Assembly (NCBI RefSeq): GCF_028583545.1
Contig: NZ_CP087106.1
Span: 2,548,501-2,612,500, forward strand
DNA length: 64,000 bases
Source: Methylobacterium sp. NMS14P
GTDB taxonomy: Bacteria; Pseudomonadota; Alphaproteobacteria; Rhizobiales; Beijerinckiaceae
Reading direction: 5' to 3'
In this document: positions 46,606 to 54,910 of the stretch, piece after piece
How positions within the stretch are numbered: position 1 is the first letter of the stretch
How the letters are laid out: each line of letters starts with the position of its first letter
Made by a program: the position numbers and the translations under genes
The notes under the pieces: model-generated
The model's input: the letters and a program-made list of their open reading frames with translations, nothing else
What the model was told of the DNA's origin: nothing
Database searches by the model: none

Positions 46606-46717
46606 CCCCTCATCCTGAGGTGCTGCGCAGCAGCCTCGAAGGAGGGCTCCAGGGATTGCGCGGCCGGCTGGAGGGCGCCTTCGAGGCCCGCCGACGCGGG
46701 CGCCTCAGGATGAGGGG
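46606..46717. repeat. 112-base repeat element with perfect 15-base inverted ends
   Basis: CCCCTCATCCTGAGG (46606-46620) is an exact reverse complement of CCTCAGGATGAGGGG (46703-46717). The interior has further inverted words (CCTCGAAGGAGGGC near 46634 and GGGCGCCTTCGAGG near 46673). It has no open frame and looks like a small non-coding intergenic repeat between nasA and cysG. I recall similar elements in Rhizobiales genomes. Confidence 0.8.
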
Positions 46718-46761
46718 ATCGGATGGGCCGATCAGTCCTCGTCAGCGAGTGTATCAGATAA

Positions 46762-49458
46762 TCACGCGGCGCGGGCGGTCTGCCCGGCCAGCATCTTGCG
46801 GATCTCCGGTATGCACGAGCCGCAATTCGTGCCGGCCTTGCAGGCGGCGCCCACCGCCTCCACGGAGGCGGCGCCCCCCGCGATGGTCGTGGCGATGACG
46901 TCGGCGCCGACGCCGTGGCAGGCGCAGACCACCGGCCCTGCCGAAGCGGTGGCCGCGCGGCCCGAGAGCAGCGCCCGTCGCTCGGCGGGGCCGGGCGCCT
47001 CGGCTGCGAACAGGGCCTTGGCGGCCTCCCAATCCGGCCGTTCCCCGGCGGGCGCGTAGGCGAGGCAGGCGACGAGGCGGTCGCCGTCGTAGACCGCGCA
47101 GCGGTAGCGGTCGCGGGCGTGGTCGGCATATTCCGCCAGCTCGCAGCCCGACAGCGCCTCGCTCTGGATCAGCCCGCGCACCATAAGCGCCACCGCCCGG
47201 GAGCTGTCGGCGGTGGCGAACTGCGCGCCCCAGCCGCCGGTGATCGCGGCGCGCGCCCACCACCAGCCCTCGGGCATGGCCACCTGCCGGCGGGTCATCA
47301 GGAAGCCGCGGGCGCGGTAGCCGACGGGGGCGATCGCCGCGGGCGTCGCCTTGAGTTCGGGCTGACCCGAGACGGGGTCGGTCATGCCCCGCACCAGCGC
47401 CCCGACCCGGGCCTGCGACGCGAAGGCGCCGCCCCAGTGCATCGGCATGAACAGGCTGCCCGGCACCACCGTGTCGGTGGCCATCACCTCCAACTCGGCC
47501 GCGCCGTGCGCGGTCGTCAGCCGGGCGATGTCGCCCTCCACCAGGCCGTGGGTCGCCGCGTCGTCCGGATGGACCTCGACGAACGGGACGGCCCGGTGCG
47601 CCGAGAGGCGCTGGCTCTTCCCGGTGCGCGTCATCGTGTGCCAGTGGTCGCGGACCCGGCCGGTGTTGAGCATGAGCGGGAACGCCGTCGAGGCCGCGAG
47701 CGCGAGGGCCGGCGGCTGCACCGCGACGAAGCGGGCGCGCCGGTCGAAGGTGTAGAACCGGCCGTCGCCGAACAGCCTCGCCTTGCCCTGATGGGTGCCG
47801 CGAAAGCCGGAGCGCTTCGGGATCGGCCACTGAACCGGCAGGGTCACGTCGTAGGCGGCGTCGCCGATGTCCGCGAGCGCGCCGAGGTCGAAGTCGCGGG
47901 TGCCGTTGTTCTCGTAGGCCGAGAGCCCGGCATGCTCGCGGAAGATCCCCGCGGCGGAGTCGAACGCGAAGGCCCGGGCGTGGCCGAGGCGGCGGCCGAC
48001 CTCGGCCAGCGCCGCCCAGTCCGGCCGGGCCTCGCCCGGGCTCGCGAGGAAGCGGCGCTGGCGCGAGATCCGCCGCTCGGAGTTGGTGACCGTGCCGTCC
48101 TTCTCGCCCCAGGCCTGGGCGGGGAGAAGCACGGTGGTCTTGCCGCATCCCCGGGCCGTGTCGGAATCCGCGACCGCCTCGGACACCACGTAGAGATCGA
48201 GCCCGGCGAGCGATTCGCGGATCGCGTCGGCCCGCGGCATCGAGACCAGCGGATTCGTGCCCATCACCCAGAGGGCCTTGATCTTGCCCCGGCTGACCGC
48301 CTCGAACAGCGCCACCGCCTTCATACCCTCGCCGGTGATGATCCGCGGGGCGCCCCAGTAGCGGCGCACCCGGTCCACCTCCTCGGGGGTGAAGTGCATG
48401 TGGGCGGCCAGCATGTTGGCCAGCCCCCCGACCTCGCGCCCGCCCATGGCGTTGGGCTGGCCGGTCAGGGAGAACGGACCCATCCCGGTCTCGCCGATGC
48501 GGCCGGTGATGAGGTGGCAGTTGATGATGCTGTTGCCCTTGTCGGTGCCCTGCGCCGACTGGTTCACCCCCTGCGAGAAGGCCGTGACGACCCGGCGGGT
48601 GCCGGCGAACAGGGCGTAGAAGGCCGCGATGTCGGCCTCCGGCGCGCCGGTGACGGCGGCGACCGCCGCCAGATCCGGCGCGATCTGGCGGGCGCGGTCG
48701 AGGGCGCCGTCGAGGCCGGCCGTATGGGAATCGACGAAGGCGCGATCGCGAAAACCGTTGTCGGACAGGTAGACCAGCAGGCCCGAGAACAGGGCGCTGT
48801 CGGTGCCCGGCCGGATGCCGAGGAACAGGTCGGATTCCTGGGCGGTCTGGGTCCGGCGGGGGTCGATGACCACGAACTTGGTGCCGCGGCGCTCCTTGGC
48901 GTCGGCCATGCGGCGGAACAGGATCGGGTGGCACCAGGCCGTGTTGGAGCCCACCAGCACGATCAGGTCGGCCTCGTCGAGATCCTCGTAGCAGCCCGGC
49001 ACCGTGTCGGAGCCGAAGGCCCGCCGGTGGGCCGCCACCGCGCTCGACATGCAGAGCCGCGAGTTGGTGTCCACGTGCGGCGTGCCGATGAAGCCCTTCG
49101 CGAGCTTGTTGGCGACGTAGTAATCCTCGGTCAGGAGCTGCCCCGAGAGGTAGAAGGCGATCGCGTCCGGCCCGTGCTCGTCCGCCACCGCGCGGAGCTT
49201 GCCCACGACCGTGTCGAGCGCCGCGTCCCACGAGACCCGCGCGCCGTCGACCTGCGGGTGGAGCAGGCGGTTCTCGAGCGACAGGGTCTCGCCCAGCGCC
49301 GAGCCCTTCGAGCACAGGCGGCCGAAATTGGCCGGGTGGTCGGCGTCGCCCGCGATGGTGGCGCCGCCCTGCCCGTCCGGAGTCGCGAGCACGCCGCACC
49401 CGACCCCGCAATAGGGGCAGGTGGTCCGCACCGTCGGCGCCGCCACTGGCTGGGTCAT
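46762..49458 (-). CDS. nasA: Assimilatory nitrate reductase, catalytic subunit NasA
   Basis: 898-residue molybdenum enzyme reducing nitrate to nitrite in the cytoplasm. The N-terminal 4Fe-4S motif has C14, C17, C21 and C49 (CPYCGVGCGV, CSKG). Molybdopterin-dinucleotide regions include VDTNSRLCMSSAVAAHRRAF (in part), FSQGVNQSAQGTDKGN and VMGTNPLVSMPRAD. The C-terminal 50 residues form a BFD-like 2Fe-2S domain (CACHG and NCGSC), as in NasA of Klebsiella, where it takes electrons from a FAD partner. The likely donor is the FAD protein at 53.1-54.3 kb. Start ATG at 49458. It follows the Fe-S flavoprotein gene after 170 bases carrying a repeat. Confidence 0.95.
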   Translation of the reverse strand: MTQPVAAPTVRTTCPYCGVGCGVLATPDGQGGATIAGDADHPANFGRLCSKGSALGETLSLENRLLHPQVDGARVSWDAALDTVVGKLRAVADEHGPDAIAFYLSGQLLTEDYYVANKLAKGFIGTPHVDTNSRLCMSSAVAAHRRAFGSDTVPGCYEDLDEADLIVLVGSNTAWCHPILFRRMADAKERRGTKFVVIDPRRTQTAQESDLFLGIRPGTDSALFSGLLVYLSDNGFRDRAFVDSHTAGLDGALDRARQIAPDLAAVAAVTGAPEADIAAFYALFAGTRRVVTAFSQGVNQSAQGTDKGNSIINCHLITGRIGETGMGPFSLTGQPNAMGGREVGGLANMLAAHMHFTPEEVDRVRRYWGAPRIITGEGMKAVALFEAVSRGKIKALWVMGTNPLVSMPRADAIRESLAGLDLYVVSEAVADSDTARGCGKTTVLLPAQAWGEKDGTVTNSERRISRQRRFLASPGEARPDWAALAEVGRRLGHARAFAFDSAAGIFREHAGLSAYENNGTRDFDLGALADIGDAAYDVTLPVQWPIPKRSGFRGTHQGKARLFGDGRFYTFDRRARFVAVQPPALALAASTAFPLMLNTGRVRDHWHTMTRTGKSQRLSAHRAVPFVEVHPDDAATHGLVEGDIARLTTAHGAAELEVMATDTVVPGSLFMPMHWGGAFASQARVGALVRGMTDPVSGQPELKATPAAIAPVGYRARGFLMTRRQVAMPEGWWWARAAITGGWGAQFATADSSRAVALMVRGLIQSEALSGCELAEYADHARDRYRCAVYDGDRLVACLAYAPAGERPDWEAAKALFAAEAPGPAERRALLSGRAATASAGPVVCACHGVGADVIATTIAGGAASVEAVGAACKAGTNCGSCIPEIRKMLAGQTARAA

Positions 49459-49510
49459 GGCTGGATCCTCGCAGGGTCGTCCTGGGCGGGAGCAAGCTTC
49501 GCGCCGCTGT

Positions 49511-49615
49511 TCCCCTCCTCCTCGTGGGGAGGGGTCAGGGGGTGGGGTGGCTCAGGATCGAGCGTCTCGGTCCCTCCAGTCCCCCACTCCGATTCCCCTC
49601 CGCGACGGGGAGGAG
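49511..49615. repeat. Inverted pair of CCCCTCC-type repeats before nasA
   Basis: Two GC-rich hairpin units, about 49511-49548 and 49578-49615, are imperfect reverse complements of each other (CCCCTCCTCCTCGTGGGGAGGGG in unit 1, CCCCTCCGCGACGGGGAGGAG in unit 2). The layout matches the pair between secD and secF, and the words are related. It could adjust nasA expression from the upstream genes. Confidence 0.65.
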
Positions 49616-49628
49616 CGCGCGGCGCGCC

Positions 49629-51233
49629 TCAGTACACGTCGGCCTGATACCGGCCGGCCTTCCTGAGCGCCGCGAGGTAGGCCACCGCGTCCTCGGGGCT
49701 CTTGCCGCCGAACTGCGCCGCCACGTCGATGATCGCCCGCTCGACGTCCTTGGCCATGCGCTTGGCGTCGCCGCAGACGTAGAAGTGCGCGCCGCCCTCG
49801 AGCCACTTCCACAGCTCGGCGCCGTTCTCGCGCATCCGGTCCTGGACGTACGTCTTCTCCTTGCCGTCCCGGGACCAGGCCAGGGACAGGCGGGTGAGCA
49901 CCTTGTCGTCCTTCAGGCTGTTCAGCTCGTCCTTGTAGAAGAAGTCCGAGGCCTGCCGCTGGTGGCCGTAGAACAGCCAGTTGCGGCCCGGCGCCCGCGT
50001 GGCGGCGCGCTCGCGCAGGAAGGCCCGGAACGGCGCGATCCCGGTGCCGGGGCCGCACATGATCACGTCCTTCGACAGGTCGGCCGGCAGGCCGAAGCCG
50101 TGCGCCTTCTGGAGATAGACCTTCACCTTGGTCTGTTCCGGCAGGCGCTCGCCCAGGTGGGTGGAGGCGACGCCCAGCCGCAGCCGCGAGCGGTGGTTGT
50201 AGCGCACCGCGTCCACCGTCAGCGACACGCGGCCGACATCCATCTTCGGCGAGGACGAGATCGAGTACAGCCGCGGCTGCAGCTCGTCGAGGGCCTCGAG
50301 GAAGACCTCGGCGTCGGGCCGCGCACCGGGGAACTTGTGCAGCGCGCCGAGCACGTCGAGATAGGCGGCGTCGCCGTCCGGATCCTCGCCGGAGGCGAGC
50401 GCCTGGGCCTTCTTGCGCGCCGCGCCCGAGGTGAGCAGCGACAGGAGCTGGTAGAGGTTGTCGGGCGCCGCGCCGAGCGCGTAGTTGATCAGCAGGTGCT
50501 CGCGCAGGGTTTTTTCCCCGATCACCCGCTCGGGGCGGGCGCCGAGCTCCGCGATCACCGCGTCCACCAGCGCCGGGGCGTTGGCGGGGAACAGGCCGAG
50601 CGAGTCGCCGACCTCGTACTGGATCGGCGTGCCGTCGAGGCCGATCTCGACGTGCCACGTCTCCTTCTCGCCGCCCGGATCGTTGAGGCGGCGGCGGGAC
50701 AGGAACAGCGCCTCGACCGGGTTCTCGCGGCAGTAGCCCAGCGGCCCGAGGTCGGCCGCCGCCTTCGGGGCGTCGTCGTCCGCCTTCGGCGCCGCGGGGG
50801 CCCCTCCGGCGGCGCCGAACTCCTCGTCCAGCTTCTTGAGCATGCGCAGGGTCTCTTTGCCGCCGGGCTGGCAAAGATTCAGGCGCGCCTCGTTCTTGAG
50901 GAAGATGGCGTTGGCGTAGTCCGCGCAGTTGTAGCCGCACTGGCCGCAATCCTGCTGGGCCATGGCGGCCATCAGCTTCTGCGGCTCGGACCGGTCCTTG
51001 GCCATCGCCATCCGGTCGCCGATCGGCACGGACGGGTCGTGCCAGGGCGCGTCGTCGTTGTCGGCGAGCTTCGGGCCGGTCGCGGGTGCATCGCCGGGGG
51101 CCAGCGCCGTGGCACCCGCGACGGAGGGGCCGAGCAAAGCCGCGAAATAGCCCGAGAGCCAGGCGCGCTGGTCCTCGTTGAAGGGCGCGGTCTCGGGGAT
51201 CAGGACGAGGGGGGGCGAGACGTGCTGAGTCAT
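49629..51233 (-). CDS. Fe-S flavoprotein reductase (CysJ-like FNR module with RnfB-type FeS domain)
   Basis: 534-residue electron-transfer protein. Residues 18-35 (FNEDQRAWLSGYFAALLG) recall the N-terminus of CysJ-like proteins. Instead of the flavodoxin FMN domain, residues 96-125 form an RnfB-type 4Fe-4S site (C96, C99, C103, C121; CGQCGYNCADYANAI then CQPGG). The rest is a CysJ-like reductase module: FAD binding at RLYSISSS (about 320) and NADPH binding at GPGTGIAPFRAF (about 393) with GHQ and YVCGDAKRMAKDVE. It probably passes electrons from NADPH to the NirA-type reductase, whose stop codon overlaps its ATG. It is often annotated as sulfite reductase alpha subunit, so a role in sulfite reduction is also possible. 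Confidence 0.85.
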   Translation of the reverse strand: MTQHVSPPLVLIPETAPFNEDQRAWLSGYFAALLGPSVAGATALAPGDAPATGPKLADNDDAPWHDPSVPIGDRMAMAKDRSEPQKLMAAMAQQDCGQCGYNCADYANAIFLKNEARLNLCQPGGKETLRMLKKLDEEFGAAGGAPAAPKADDDAPKAAADLGPLGYCRENPVEALFLSRRRLNDPGGEKETWHVEIGLDGTPIQYEVGDSLGLFPANAPALVDAVIAELGARPERVIGEKTLREHLLINYALGAAPDNLYQLLSLLTSGAARKKAQALASGEDPDGDAAYLDVLGALHKFPGARPDAEVFLEALDELQPRLYSISSSPKMDVGRVSLTVDAVRYNHRSRLRLGVASTHLGERLPEQTKVKVYLQKAHGFGLPADLSKDVIMCGPGTGIAPFRAFLRERAATRAPGRNWLFYGHQRQASDFFYKDELNSLKDDKVLTRLSLAWSRDGKEKTYVQDRMRENGAELWKWLEGGAHFYVCGDAKRMAKDVERAIIDVAAQFGGKSPEDAVAYLAALRKAGRYQADVY

Positions 51234-53047
51234 GCGGCGGCCTTCAGGGCGGGCTGGTCCTCGGCGGCGTCGCGGAGCGCCTCCGCGCCGGTGCGGCCGG
51301 TGAAGGCCTGGAAGCTCTCCTCGGGCCCCTGGCGCAGGGCGAGGTAGGCGCGCAGCAGCGCCTCGACGCGGGCGGGCGCATCCTCGGCCTTCACGGCCTT
51401 CCAGATCTCGGTGCCGATCTTCGGGTTCTCGGCGAAGCCGCCGCCGACCACGACGTCGTAGCCCTCGACCGTGTCGCCCTCCTCGGAAACCACCACCTTG
51501 GCGCCGATCAGCCCGATATCGCCGATGTAGTGCTGGGCGCAGCTGTGGTGGCAGCCGGTGAGGTGGACGTTCACCGGCACGTCGAGGTTCGGCAGCGCCT
51601 GCTCGATGTGGTCGGCGATGACCAGGGCGTGACCCTTGGTGTCGGAGGCCGCGAACTTGCAGCCGCGGGCACCGGTGCAGGCGACGAGGCCGGAGCGGAT
51701 GCCCGCGGCTTTCGTAGTCAGGCCGAGCGCGTCCACGCGGGCTTCGACTTCCGCCACCTTGGCGTCCGGCACGCCCGAAAAGATGAAGTTCTGCCAGACG
51801 GTCAGGCGGATCTGCCCGTCGCCGCATTCGGACGCGATCTTGGCGAGCGCCCGCACCTGATCGCTGGTCATCTTGCCGACCGGCAGCACGACTCCGACCC
51901 AGTTGAGGCCGGGCTGCTTCTGGGCGTGCACGCCGACATGGGCGAAGCGGTCGGTGGGCTTGCGCGGCGCGACGTGCTCCGGCGCGACCCTGTCGAGCTT
52001 GCGGCCGAGCTTGTCCTCGACGGCCGCGAGGTACTTGTCGAAGCCCCAGGCGTCGAGGACGTACTTCATCCGGCTCTTGTTGCGGTTCGTCCGGTCGCCG
52101 TTCTCGATGAACACCCGGATGATCGCGTCGGCGACCGCGTTGCACTGCTCGGGCTTCAGCACGATGCCGGTGTCGCGGGCGAGGTCCCGGTGGCCCGAGA
52201 TGCCGCCGAGCACGAGGCGCATGTAGATGCCGGGCGCCACCGCGGCGCCGTCCAGCACTTCCACCGCCTGGAAGCCGATGTCGTTCGTCTCCTCCAGCGT
52301 CGGCATCACGCCGCTGCCGTCGAAGGCGACGTTGAACTTCCGCGGCAGGCCGTAGAGCGAGCGGTCGTTCAGGATCCAGGTGTGCCAGGACTTGGCGAGC
52401 GGGCGCGTGTCCAAGAGCTCCTGGGCGTCGATGCCGGCGGTGGACGAGCCGGTGACGTTGCGGATGTTGTCGGCGCCGGCGCCCTGGGCAGTCAGCCCGA
52501 TATCGGTCAGCCCGTCGAGGAACGGCTGGGCGTGCTCGGGGCCGATCTCGCGCACCTGCAGGTTCGCCCGGGTGGTCACGTGGACGTAGCCGCCGCCGTG
52601 CTGGTCGGCGAGGTCGGCGACGCCCGCGAACTGCCAATGGTGCAGGATCCCGTTGGGGATCCGCATCCGGCACATGTACGAGACCTGATTGGGCGCGACC
52701 CAGAACATCCCGTGGTAGCGCCAGCGGAAATTGTCCTCCGGCTTCGGCTGCTTGCCGGCGGCGGCCTCCTGGATCAGGCGGTTGTGGCCGTCGAAGGGGT
52801 TCTCGGCGCGCTTCCACTTCTCCTGGTCGCAGAGCTTGCCGCCATCCTTGACGGTCCGGTCCTGAGCCTTGATGTGGATCGCGTCCGGGCCCGTGGGCTC
52901 GGCGGGCGGTGCGGCCGCCCCAGCCCCGCCGGCGGCGAGGCCGCCGGTCAGGCGGACGGCGGCGATCCCGGAGGCGAAGCCTTCGAGGTAGCGCTTCTGC
53001 TCGGCCTCGAACGCGCCCGCGGCGCTCTGGGTGGTGGTCTCGGACAT
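51230..53047 (-). CDS. NirA-type siroheme nitrite/sulfite reductase
   Basis: 605-residue siroheme-4Fe-4S reductase with the two-fold repeated ferredoxin-type fold. First half: WRWRYHGMFWVAPNQ-like block near 105-125 and YVHVTTRANLQVREIGP near 155-170. Second half: the cluster cysteines C457, C463, C499 and C503 (ACTGARGCKFAASD and LTGCHHSCAQH). The context with nasA, nasT and nasS favours nitrite reduction to ammonium; the fold is shared with sulfite reductases. It overlaps the next gene by four bases, so both proteins are made together. An Ala/Pro-rich linker of about 25 residues follows the N-terminal helix. Confidence 0.9.
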   Translation of the reverse strand: MSETTTQSAAGAFEAEQKRYLEGFASGIAAVRLTGGLAAGGAGAAAPPAEPTGPDAIHIKAQDRTVKDGGKLCDQEKWKRAENPFDGHNRLIQEAAAGKQPKPEDNFRWRYHGMFWVAPNQVSYMCRMRIPNGILHHWQFAGVADLADQHGGGYVHVTTRANLQVREIGPEHAQPFLDGLTDIGLTAQGAGADNIRNVTGSSTAGIDAQELLDTRPLAKSWHTWILNDRSLYGLPRKFNVAFDGSGVMPTLEETNDIGFQAVEVLDGAAVAPGIYMRLVLGGISGHRDLARDTGIVLKPEQCNAVADAIIRVFIENGDRTNRNKSRMKYVLDAWGFDKYLAAVEDKLGRKLDRVAPEHVAPRKPTDRFAHVGVHAQKQPGLNWVGVVLPVGKMTSDQVRALAKIASECGDGQIRLTVWQNFIFSGVPDAKVAEVEARVDALGLTTKAAGIRSGLVACTGARGCKFAASDTKGHALVIADHIEQALPNLDVPVNVHLTGCHHSCAQHYIGDIGLIGAKVVVSEEGDTVEGYDVVVGGGFAENPKIGTEIWKAVKAEDAPARVEALLRAYLALRQGPEESFQAFTGRTGAEALRDAAEDQPALKAAA

Positions 53048-53057
53048 CCGCGCCTCC

Positions 53058-54326
53058 TCAAGCAGCGAGCGGCTCGGGCACGGGGCGCCCGAACATCAAG
53101 TCGTCCAGATTCTCGATCGGGTCGCCGGAGCGGATCAGCCCCTTGCAGGCGCCCTGCTCGGCGATGTCGCCGACGAACACCGCGCCGATCAGCCGGCCGT
53201 CGCGCACCAGCAGCTTCCGGTAGTGGCCGGCGCCGGGGTCGGAGAGCACGATCGCCTCGGCATCGTCGGGCGTGTCCACGATCCCCGCCGAGAAGACCGG
53301 CAGGCCCGACACCTTGAGGCTCGTGGACAGGGCGGTGCCCCGGTACTCGGCCGGCTCCCCGACGAGGTGGCGGGCGAGCGTGTCAGCGTGCTCGTAGGCG
53401 GGCTCGACCAGGCCGTAGATCTGGCCGCGGTGCTCGGCGCACTCGCCGAGCGCGAAGATGCGCGGGTCCGAGGTCGTCATCCGGTCATCGACCGTGATGC
53501 CCCGGCCGATCGCCAGCCCCGCGGCCTGGGCCAGTGCCACCGAGGGGCGCACGCCCACCGACATCACCACGAGGTCGGCCGGGAGCGCGGTGCCGTCCGC
53601 CAGGACCAGACGCTCGACCCGGGACGCGCCCTCGATCCGGGCGGTGTCGGCCTTGAGGATGACCCGCACGCCCCGCGCCTCCATGGCGCGCTTCACCAGC
53701 CCGGCGGCGTGGTGATCGAGCTGGCGCTCCATCAGCCGGTCCATGACGTGGAGGAGCGTGGTCTCGACACCGAGGCGCGCGAGCCCGACCGCCGCCTCGA
53801 GGCCCAGGAGGCCGCCGCCGATGACGATGGCCCGGGCGTGCCGGACGGCCGCCGTGCGGATCGCCGCCACGTCGGCGAGGTCGCGGAAGGTGATGACGCC
53901 GGGAAGGTCCATGCCGGGCTTCGGCAGGCGGATCGGCAGGGAGCCGACCGCGAGGACCAGCCTGTCGAAGGGCAGGACGTGGGTCTCGCCGACGACGACG
54001 AGCCCGTTCTCCCGGTCGATCCGCGTCACCGGCGCGCCGGTGATCAGGCGGATGCCGTGATCCGCGTACCAGTCGAGGCCGCGGAAGGCGCAGGCCGCCT
54101 CGTCGACCTCGCCGCCGAGCAGCGAGGAGAGCAGGACCCGGTTGTAGGCGGCCGTGGGCTCGGCCCCGATGCAGGTGATCTCGTAGCGGCCGGGCGCGGC
54201 CTCGGTCAGCCGCTCCAGGAAGCGCAGGGAGGCCATGCCGTTGCCGACGACGACCAGCCTCTCGCGCGGCGGGCCGTTCCCGGCGCGCGCGTCGTGTCCG
54301 CGTGTGTCCTTAGGGGATGTCGCCAT
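53058..54326 (-). CDS. FAD-dependent oxidoreductase, NirB N-terminal/NasC-like
   Basis: 422-residue NAD(P)H-type flavoprotein. The FAD Rossmann motif is VVVGNGMASLRFLERL (about 26-41), the NAD(P) motif is VIGGGLLGLEAAVGLA (about 170), and family segments are CIGAEPTAAYNRVLLS and IFALGECAEHRG. It corresponds to the N-terminal FAD part of NirB, without its 2Fe-2S and siroheme domains. In this operon it is most likely the NADH-dependent donor to NasA. ATG at 54326 is chosen since the open frame upstream covers the leader terminator. First gene of the nitrate operon. Confidence 0.86.
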   Translation of the reverse strand: MATSPKDTRGHDARAGNGPPRERLVVVGNGMASLRFLERLTEAAPGRYEITCIGAEPTAAYNRVLLSSLLGGEVDEAACAFRGLDWYADHGIRLITGAPVTRIDRENGLVVVGETHVLPFDRLVLAVGSLPIRLPKPGMDLPGVITFRDLADVAAIRTAAVRHARAIVIGGGLLGLEAAVGLARLGVETTLLHVMDRLMERQLDHHAAGLVKRAMEARGVRVILKADTARIEGASRVERLVLADGTALPADLVVMSVGVRPSVALAQAAGLAIGRGITVDDRMTTSDPRIFALGECAEHRGQIYGLVEPAYEHADTLARHLVGEPAEYRGTALSTSLKVSGLPVFSAGIVDTPDDAEAIVLSDPGAGHYRKLLVRDGRLIGAVFVGDIAEQGACKGLIRSGDPIENLDDLMFGRPVPEPLAA

Positions 54327-54379
54327 CGCTCGATCGCGTCTGGAACCTCGATTGCAGGGTCGTTGGCGGACCGCCCACG

Positions 54380-54476
54380 AAAAAGCCGCTGCCGGTCGTC
54401 TCCCGGCAGGCTTCAGCCTCAGGGAGAACCGGATCAGCGGCCTCGCTGACGGCGCTGTCCGTCGCCTTTGACGGAC
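54380..54476 (-). promoter_or_regulatory. Nitrate operon leader: two hairpins and an attenuator terminator
   Basis: Three structures lie in the leader, in transcription order. First is a perfect seven-base-pair hairpin (54476-54457) with hexaloop AAAGGC, which has A at loop position 1 and G at 4 as in known ANTAR targets. Second is TCAGCG-AGGC-CGCTGA (54449-54434). Third is an intrinsic terminator (54413-54380): an AAGCC-CTGCCGG-type stem with TTTTT after it. TCTCCC upstream can pair with GGGAGA inside the terminator stem, giving a competing fold. NasT, an ANTAR protein encoded upstream, should allow read-through. Confidence 0.7.
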
Positions 54477-54487
54477 CCAGGGAGGAT

Positions 54488-54503
54488 TGCAGGTTCCGTG
54501 CCA
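54488..54503 (-). promoter_or_regulatory. Sigma-54 promoter of the nitrate operon
   Basis: The minus strand reads TGGCACGGAACCTGCA. It matches TGGCACG-N4-TTGCA at all conserved positions but one, with GG and GC exactly ten bases apart. Transcription would start near 54477, right at the first leader hairpin. Confidence 0.78.
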
Positions 54504-54593
54504 GACGCGACGCGGCCCGCGAGGGGCGCGCGGATCCCCAGGATCAACGGCGCGCGGGTGCTTGGCAGCGGGTCGGAGCGGCGGCCGCGGCAC

Positions 54594-54610
54594 TGCACAA
54601 AAACTGTGCG
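54594..54610. promoter_or_regulatory. NtrC-like enhancer site
   Basis: TGCAC-N7-GTGCG (plus strand) matches the NtrC consensus TGCAC-N7-GTGCA at nine of ten defined bases. It lies about 115-135 bases upstream of the predicted start of the nitrate operon, a usual enhancer distance. Confidence 0.6.
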
Positions 54611-54910
54611 GCCCGTCGCAAAAGCGATCACCGGCAGACCGGAGCTTCGGGGGCGTGGTGAGAGGTCGGGAGATTCCAGAGCTCGCGGCGGCGGCGGGCT
54701 CGCGCGCAGTCGATCGGTGCGCGTGCACGAGTGGCGCGATCGGCGATGCGACGTTTTTGACTGAGATCTAATGAATTCGATAATTGCCGCAGCGATGCCG
54801 CTGCGCCGTTGTCTACAGTATCGTGTTGGCGGAAGCGCGACGTCGTCCCATAGACGTCTCGCGGGCGTCCAGACCCTCGTCGTGATCCGACGTCTGGAAG
54901 CGGCGATCCG
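54611..54910. other. Intergenic region upstream of the nitrate operon enhancer
   Basis: About 300 bases. From 54750 to 54830 it is clearly more AT-rich than its surroundings (TTTTTGACTGAGATCTAATG, ATTCGATAATTG). Short open frames here are not convincing. I see no further hairpin or repeat. Confidence 0.45.

Noticed and set aside
49629..52817. 1062-residue minus-strand frame suggesting a fusion protein
   Set aside because: Only the part from 51233 down has family motifs. The upstream part is an out-of-frame reading of the siroheme reductase, which is open by chance at this GC level.
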